From: JADJXV01 sp046328995
GTDB lineage: Bacteria > Bacteroidota > Ignavibacteria > Kapaibacteriales > UBA961
NCBI GenBank assembly: GCA_046328995.1
Contig: JAXLVN010000003.1
Location: 434,001 to 498,000 of the forward strand
Direction: 5' to 3'
Length of the DNA: 64,000 bases
A program made the position numbers and the translations under genes. Position 1 is the stretch's first letter, and every line of letters begins with the position of its first letter. Positions 60,940-64,000 of the stretch are shown here, one piece after another. Under the pieces are notes generated by a model that was not told the origin of the DNA, ran no database searches, and saw only the letters and a program-made list of their open reading frames with translations.

Positions 60940-62898
60940 ATGATTATATTGGGCAAAAATACGAAGCCGCCGCTAACTATCATCATTGTCAATTACAATG
61001 TGAGAGATTTTTTGCTGCAATGTCTGCGTTCGATCGAACGTGCCGCCACGCATACCGATGTCGAGGTCATTGTCGTGGACAATCATTCTTCCGATGGCTC
61101 GGCGGCGTTCCTCAAGCCCCTTTTCCCACAGGTCACATGGATAGAATTGCAGGAAAATTTGGGATTCGGCAAGGGAAATAATGTGGGAATTGCCCGGGCG
61201 CAGGGAGAATACACGCTGCTGCTTAATCCCGATACAATACTCTCCGACGATACCCTCATCGTGATGAAAGACTACATGGATTCCCATCCTGAAGTCGGTA
61301 TTTCCGGTTGTAAAGTACTCAATGCAGACGGCTCTTTTCAGGTGCAATGCCGCCGCGGATTCCCTACTCCGTGGGCGAGCTTCTGTAAGCTCTTCGGACT
61401 CCAGAAACTTTTCCCGACCTCACCGCTGTTTGCGCGGTACAATCAGACGTTCCGTTCTGAAAACGACGAGTATTATGTCGATGCACTCATAGGTGCATTT
61501 ATGTATTGCCGCACCCCGATGCTGCAGTCACTCGGCGGATTCGACGAAGATTTTTTTATGTACGGTGAGGACCTTGACCTCTGCTTCCGTGCGTCGAAAG
61601 CAGGATGGAAAACGGCATATTATCCCAAAACTACGACCCTCCATTTCAAGGGAGAAAGCACGCGCCGCAGCTCGATGAATGAGGTTAAAGTGTTCTATGA
61701 AGCGATGGTTATCTTCGCGCGCAAGCATTATGGTCGATCGAAACTCTTTCTCTTCCTCCTTCAGGCAGGTATCTGGCTCCGGTCGCTCATCGCGTACGCT
61801 TCAAAAAGCGGTTCGGTCGCTATAGTCCTTATGCTTGATATTCTCCTGCTCAATGCGGCTCTTTTGCTGGCGACTCACCTTCGATTCGGACATTATCTGG
61901 CCTTTCCGTCTTTTGCCTATCCGGTGGTGTTTGTGACTGTTACGGCTGTGTTTGTGCTTTCGATGCTGGCAGTCGAAGGGTATTACGAACGTAAATATCC
62001 GATCCGCAAGGTGATATCCGGTCTCATGGTGGCTTTTTTTACGCTGTCGTCTCTCACCTATTTTTTTAAAGAATATGCCTTCAGCCGCGGTGTATTGCTC
62101 ATGATGATCGCCTTTACGCTCATGGGGGCAGTGCTCGTACGGTGGGGGATAGGTCTGTGGAATTCCTTGAATCGTACTACCGGAATGCGCCGTATTGGAA
62201 TTGTCGGGATGAATGTGTACTCAGAGAGTATTATCGCGCGGATTACGGCACAGGAAGCAGGGCAATCGTCAGTTGTCGGGATTATTTCTCATGAAATTCA
62301 TCGGGTGGTCGAGACGTATTGTTCGTATCCCGTCATCGGGAATTACGAATATATTCAAAAACTTATAGCAGATTTTCAGTTGACGGAAGTTATCATTACC
62401 GACCCTGAGGTAAGTATTGAAATGCTGGCGCTCTCCGGACCTATGCTACCGCATGTAAAGGTACATACAGCGAAAAATTACGAAGAATTGATAGTTTCCC
62501 GGCTCGTCGCCGAGGTCACGGGCACCAAGCCGGCACTGCCGCAACTGCGTATAATGACCTTTCGCAATCGTGTGTTAAAACGCGGAATAGATATCCTCGG
62601 CAGTGTTTTTCTTTTGACAGTTGGGCTGCCACTCGTATTTTTGCTGGCGCAGAATACACAATCGACCCTGCGCGGGCTCTGGAATGTGCTGATTGGGAGG
62701 AAAAGTCTGATCGGAGTATATCCCACCGACGGCTCGTCGTTGCAGTACGGTAAAATCGGTCTCGTCAGTCTGGCCGGGCTTCATGCCTCGCCGGATTTAT
62801 CGATCGAAGCGAGAGAAGAACTGAATCGGTATTATGCGGAGAAGTACACCTTCTCACTTGACTTAGATATTTGTCTCAAATTATATTGGCGGAAATAG
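60940..62898 (+). CDS. GT2 glycosyltransferase fused to a degenerate polyprenyl-phosphate sugar-phosphotransferase
   Basis: 652 residues from MIILGKNTKPPLTIIIVNYN. Residues about 10-260 form a complete GT2 domain (VNYNVRDFLLQCLRSIE, VVDNHSSDGSAAF, LLNPDTI, GAFMYCRTPML, FFMYGEDLDLC). Helices from about 290-420 and a Rossmann-like region (about 420-530, RRIGIVGMNVYSESI) follow as in WbaP/CpsE. The C-terminal sugar-transferase part starts KRGIDILGSVFLLTVGLPLV and then jumps to LWNVLIGRKSLIGVYPTDG and LNRYYAEKYTFSLDLDICLKLYW. The middle with the KFRSM and catalytic Asp-Glu segment is missing, so phosphoglycosyl transfer is not expected. Confidence 0.8.
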   Translation: MIILGKNTKPPLTIIIVNYNVRDFLLQCLRSIERAATHTDVEVIVVDNHSSDGSAAFLKPLFPQVTWIELQENLGFGKGNNVGIARAQGEYTLLLNPDTILSDDTLIVMKDYMDSHPEVGISGCKVLNADGSFQVQCRRGFPTPWASFCKLFGLQKLFPTSPLFARYNQTFRSENDEYYVDALIGAFMYCRTPMLQSLGGFDEDFFMYGEDLDLCFRASKAGWKTAYYPKTTTLHFKGESTRRSSMNEVKVFYEAMVIFARKHYGRSKLFLFLLQAGIWLRSLIAYASKSGSVAIVLMLDILLLNAALLLATHLRFGHYLAFPSFAYPVVFVTVTAVFVLSMLAVEGYYERKYPIRKVISGLMVAFFTLSSLTYFFKEYAFSRGVLLMMIAFTLMGAVLVRWGIGLWNSLNRTTGMRRIGIVGMNVYSESIIARITAQEAGQSSVVGIISHEIHRVVETYCSYPVIGNYEYIQKLIADFQLTEVIITDPEVSIEMLALSGPMLPHVKVHTAKNYEELIVSRLVAEVTGTKPALPQLRIMTFRNRVLKRGIDILGSVFLLTVGLPLVFLLAQNTQSTLRGLWNVLIGRKSLIGVYPTDGSSLQYGKIGLVSLAGLHASPDLSIEAREELNRYYAEKYTFSLDLDICLKLYWRK

Positions 62899-63851
62899 TG
62901 GCTACTACCTTTACCCTTGATTTCGAAAAACCTGTTCTCGAATTAGAGAAAAAAATCGCTGAAATGCGCTCGCTGGCCGGTTCGCTCGATATCGAACCTC
63001 AAATCGCGGAATTGCAATCCAAAGTCGAGGAGCTCCGGGAAGAAATCTACAGTAATCTCACGCGCTGGCAGCGCGTGCAGATAGCCCGTCATCCCGACCG
63101 ACCGTATTCCTTGGATTATTTTAATTCTACATTTAGTAACTTCATTGAATTACACGGTGACCGTTCGTTCCGTGACGATCCGGCAATTGTCTGTGGTCTC
63201 GCGCAGCTTGGCGAGCAGTCGGTCGTGGTCGTCGGTCATCAAAAGGGTCGTGATACCAAGTCGAATGTCTATCGGAATTTTGGGATGCCGAATCCCGAGG
63301 GATATCGTAAGGCGAGCAGGATGTTTGAGTTAGCTGAAAAATTTAACAAGCCGGTCATTTGCCTCCTCGATACACCCGGTGCATTTCCCGGTATTGAAGC
63401 CGAGGACCGGGGACAGGCTCAGGCGATTGCAGCGAATTTACTTCAAATGGCGGGCTTGAAAGTCCCGATTATCATCGTTGTCATTGGCGAAGGTGCAAGT
63501 GGGGGAGCCTTGGGAATTGGTATCGGCGACCGTATTCTCATGCTGGAGAATGCCTGGTATTCGGTAATTGCACCCGAGTCGTGCTCAAGTATTTTGTGGC
63601 GCAGCTGGGATTACAAAGAGCAGGCGGCGGAAGCATTGCAGTTAACGGCAGAAGATTTAAAAAAGCAGAACATTATCGATAGAATTATCCCCGAGCCGAT
63701 TGGCGGTGCGCATCGTAACTCCGAGATGATGAGCGCCATCCTTAAAGCTGTGCTTCTGGAGGAATTAGAGGGAATGAAGGCAATTCCCACCGATCGTCTC
63801 GTCGAGCTGCGACGTGAAAAATTTGCGGCAATGGGCGTATGGGCGGAATAA
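62898..63851 (+). CDS. accA: Acetyl-CoA carboxylase carboxyltransferase subunit alpha
   Basis: 317 residues from GTG, overlapping the TAG of the previous gene by one base, the normal AccA length; an in-frame TTG upstream at 62871 would add nine residues. Coiled-coil-like N terminus (LEKKIAEMRSLAG), then RHPDRPYSLDYFNSTFSNFIELHGDR, GHQKGRDTKSNVYRNFGMPNPEGYRKASRMF and EGASGGALGIGIGDRI of the carboxyltransferase fold. Transfers CO2 from biotin to acetyl-CoA in fatty acid synthesis, with AccD. Start choice is by length. Confidence 0.95.
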   Translation: MATTFTLDFEKPVLELEKKIAEMRSLAGSLDIEPQIAELQSKVEELREEIYSNLTRWQRVQIARHPDRPYSLDYFNSTFSNFIELHGDRSFRDDPAIVCGLAQLGEQSVVVVGHQKGRDTKSNVYRNFGMPNPEGYRKASRMFELAEKFNKPVICLLDTPGAFPGIEAEDRGQAQAIAANLLQMAGLKVPIIIVVIGEGASGGALGIGIGDRILMLENAWYSVIAPESCSSILWRSWDYKEQAAEALQLTAEDLKKQNIIDRIIPEPIGGAHRNSEMMSAILKAVLLEELEGMKAIPTDRLVELRREKFAAMGVWAE

Positions 63852-63889
63852 ATTAGGCGGGAAATTACTATCAAGACTAGGAAGCGCCC

Positions 63890-64000
63890 GTGGCGAAAAT
63901 TTTATATGTGATGGGGATCAGGATACCTGATGAAGTGCGTGCGGAGAAAGTCTGCCGCGCACTGGTGAAGGATGGGCATGAGGTGACGGTGCTGTCCCGA
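63890..64000 (+). CDS. 5' end of a glycosyltransferase gene, cut by the window
   Basis: 37 codons from a GTG: MAKILYVMGIRIPDEVRAEKV ... DGHEVTVLSR. The ILYV...RAEKVCRALVKDGHEVTVL pattern is that of a GT4-family N-terminal Rossmann domain. Starts 38 bp after accA. Only the first strand-helix-strand is present, so the class is a moderate guess. Confidence 0.6.
   Translation, partial: MAKILYVMGIRIPDEVRAEKVCRALVKDGHEVTVLSR

Overview
The window looks like a chromosomal segment of a member of the Bacteroidota-Chlorobiota (FCB) superphylum, most like a Kapabacteria-type lineage (inference). The sequence-level reasons are several secreted proteins ending in type IX secretion (T9SS, Por-type) sorting domains, a long periplasmic propeller/Y_Y_Y histidine kinase, and promoters of Bacteroidota type (TTTG-N20-TAnnTTTG) in front of the SRP RNA, a tRNA and a Crp/Fnr gene. 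Families such as DUF3078, DUF6132 and PaaN, and the near absence of mobile DNA apart from one IS5-type element and many short palindromic intergenic repeats, fit this. Most of the segment is ordinary core genome; no CRISPR array, prophage or recognisable defence island was seen.

Layout. 226-6280 (minus strand): a Crp/Fnr regulator followed by a seven-gene run (DUF2892, half-size TauE/SafE exporter, SAM methyltransferase, persulfide-dioxygenase-like MBL-rhodanese fusion, DUF6132, DUF2202 ferritin-like lipoprotein, multicopper oxidase). Both the regulator gene and the run carry a TGAC-type palindrome centred about 41 bp upstream of the predicted start point, which suggests a self-controlled sulfur/copper stress regulon. 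6533-15653: plsY, a propeller histidine kinase, a coiled-coil lipoprotein, a murG-like gene with a PH-like membrane gene, a SPOR protein and an Omp85-type barrel. 15675-24745: a double glycosyltransferase/TPR protein, tRNA-Pro, a PIG-L deacetylase, a glycosyltransferase, an APC permease and guaA. 24812-31210: an unusual ion-channel protein with a Cys-rich repeat ectodomain, then rseP, dxr, a ribonuclease G/E gene and the SRP RNA.

31260-46039: accessory-like region with secreted proteins: a barrel protein, a T9SS propeller, two tandem ~1030-residue PKD/T9SS paralogues sharing blocks of identical DNA, DinB, a phosphofructokinase, palindromic MITE-like repeats, an ABC-2 permease without an ATPase, an intact IS5-family element and a TPR protein. 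46221-52366: PaaN, a DUF3078 outer-membrane protein enclosed by palindromic repeats, a solute-binding lipoprotein and PBP2. 52465-64000: a surface-polysaccharide neighbourhood (O-antigen ligase, flippase, glycosyltransferase, DUF268 methyltransferase, a T9SS-secreted GH51 arabinofuranosidase), cmk with a HAD phosphatase, a GT2 fused to a catalytically gutted phosphoglycosyltransferase, accA and the start of another glycosyltransferase.

How they work together: envelope construction dominates (phospholipid by PlsY, isoprenoid precursor by Dxr, fatty acids by AccA, peptidoglycan by MurG/PBP2/SPOR, outer-membrane barrels, polysaccharide assembly, T9SS cargo). The most interesting candidates are the Crp/Fnr two-operator circuit, the repeat-ectodomain ion channel, the gutted phosphoglycosyltransferase fusion, and the gene-conversion blocks in the PKD pair.
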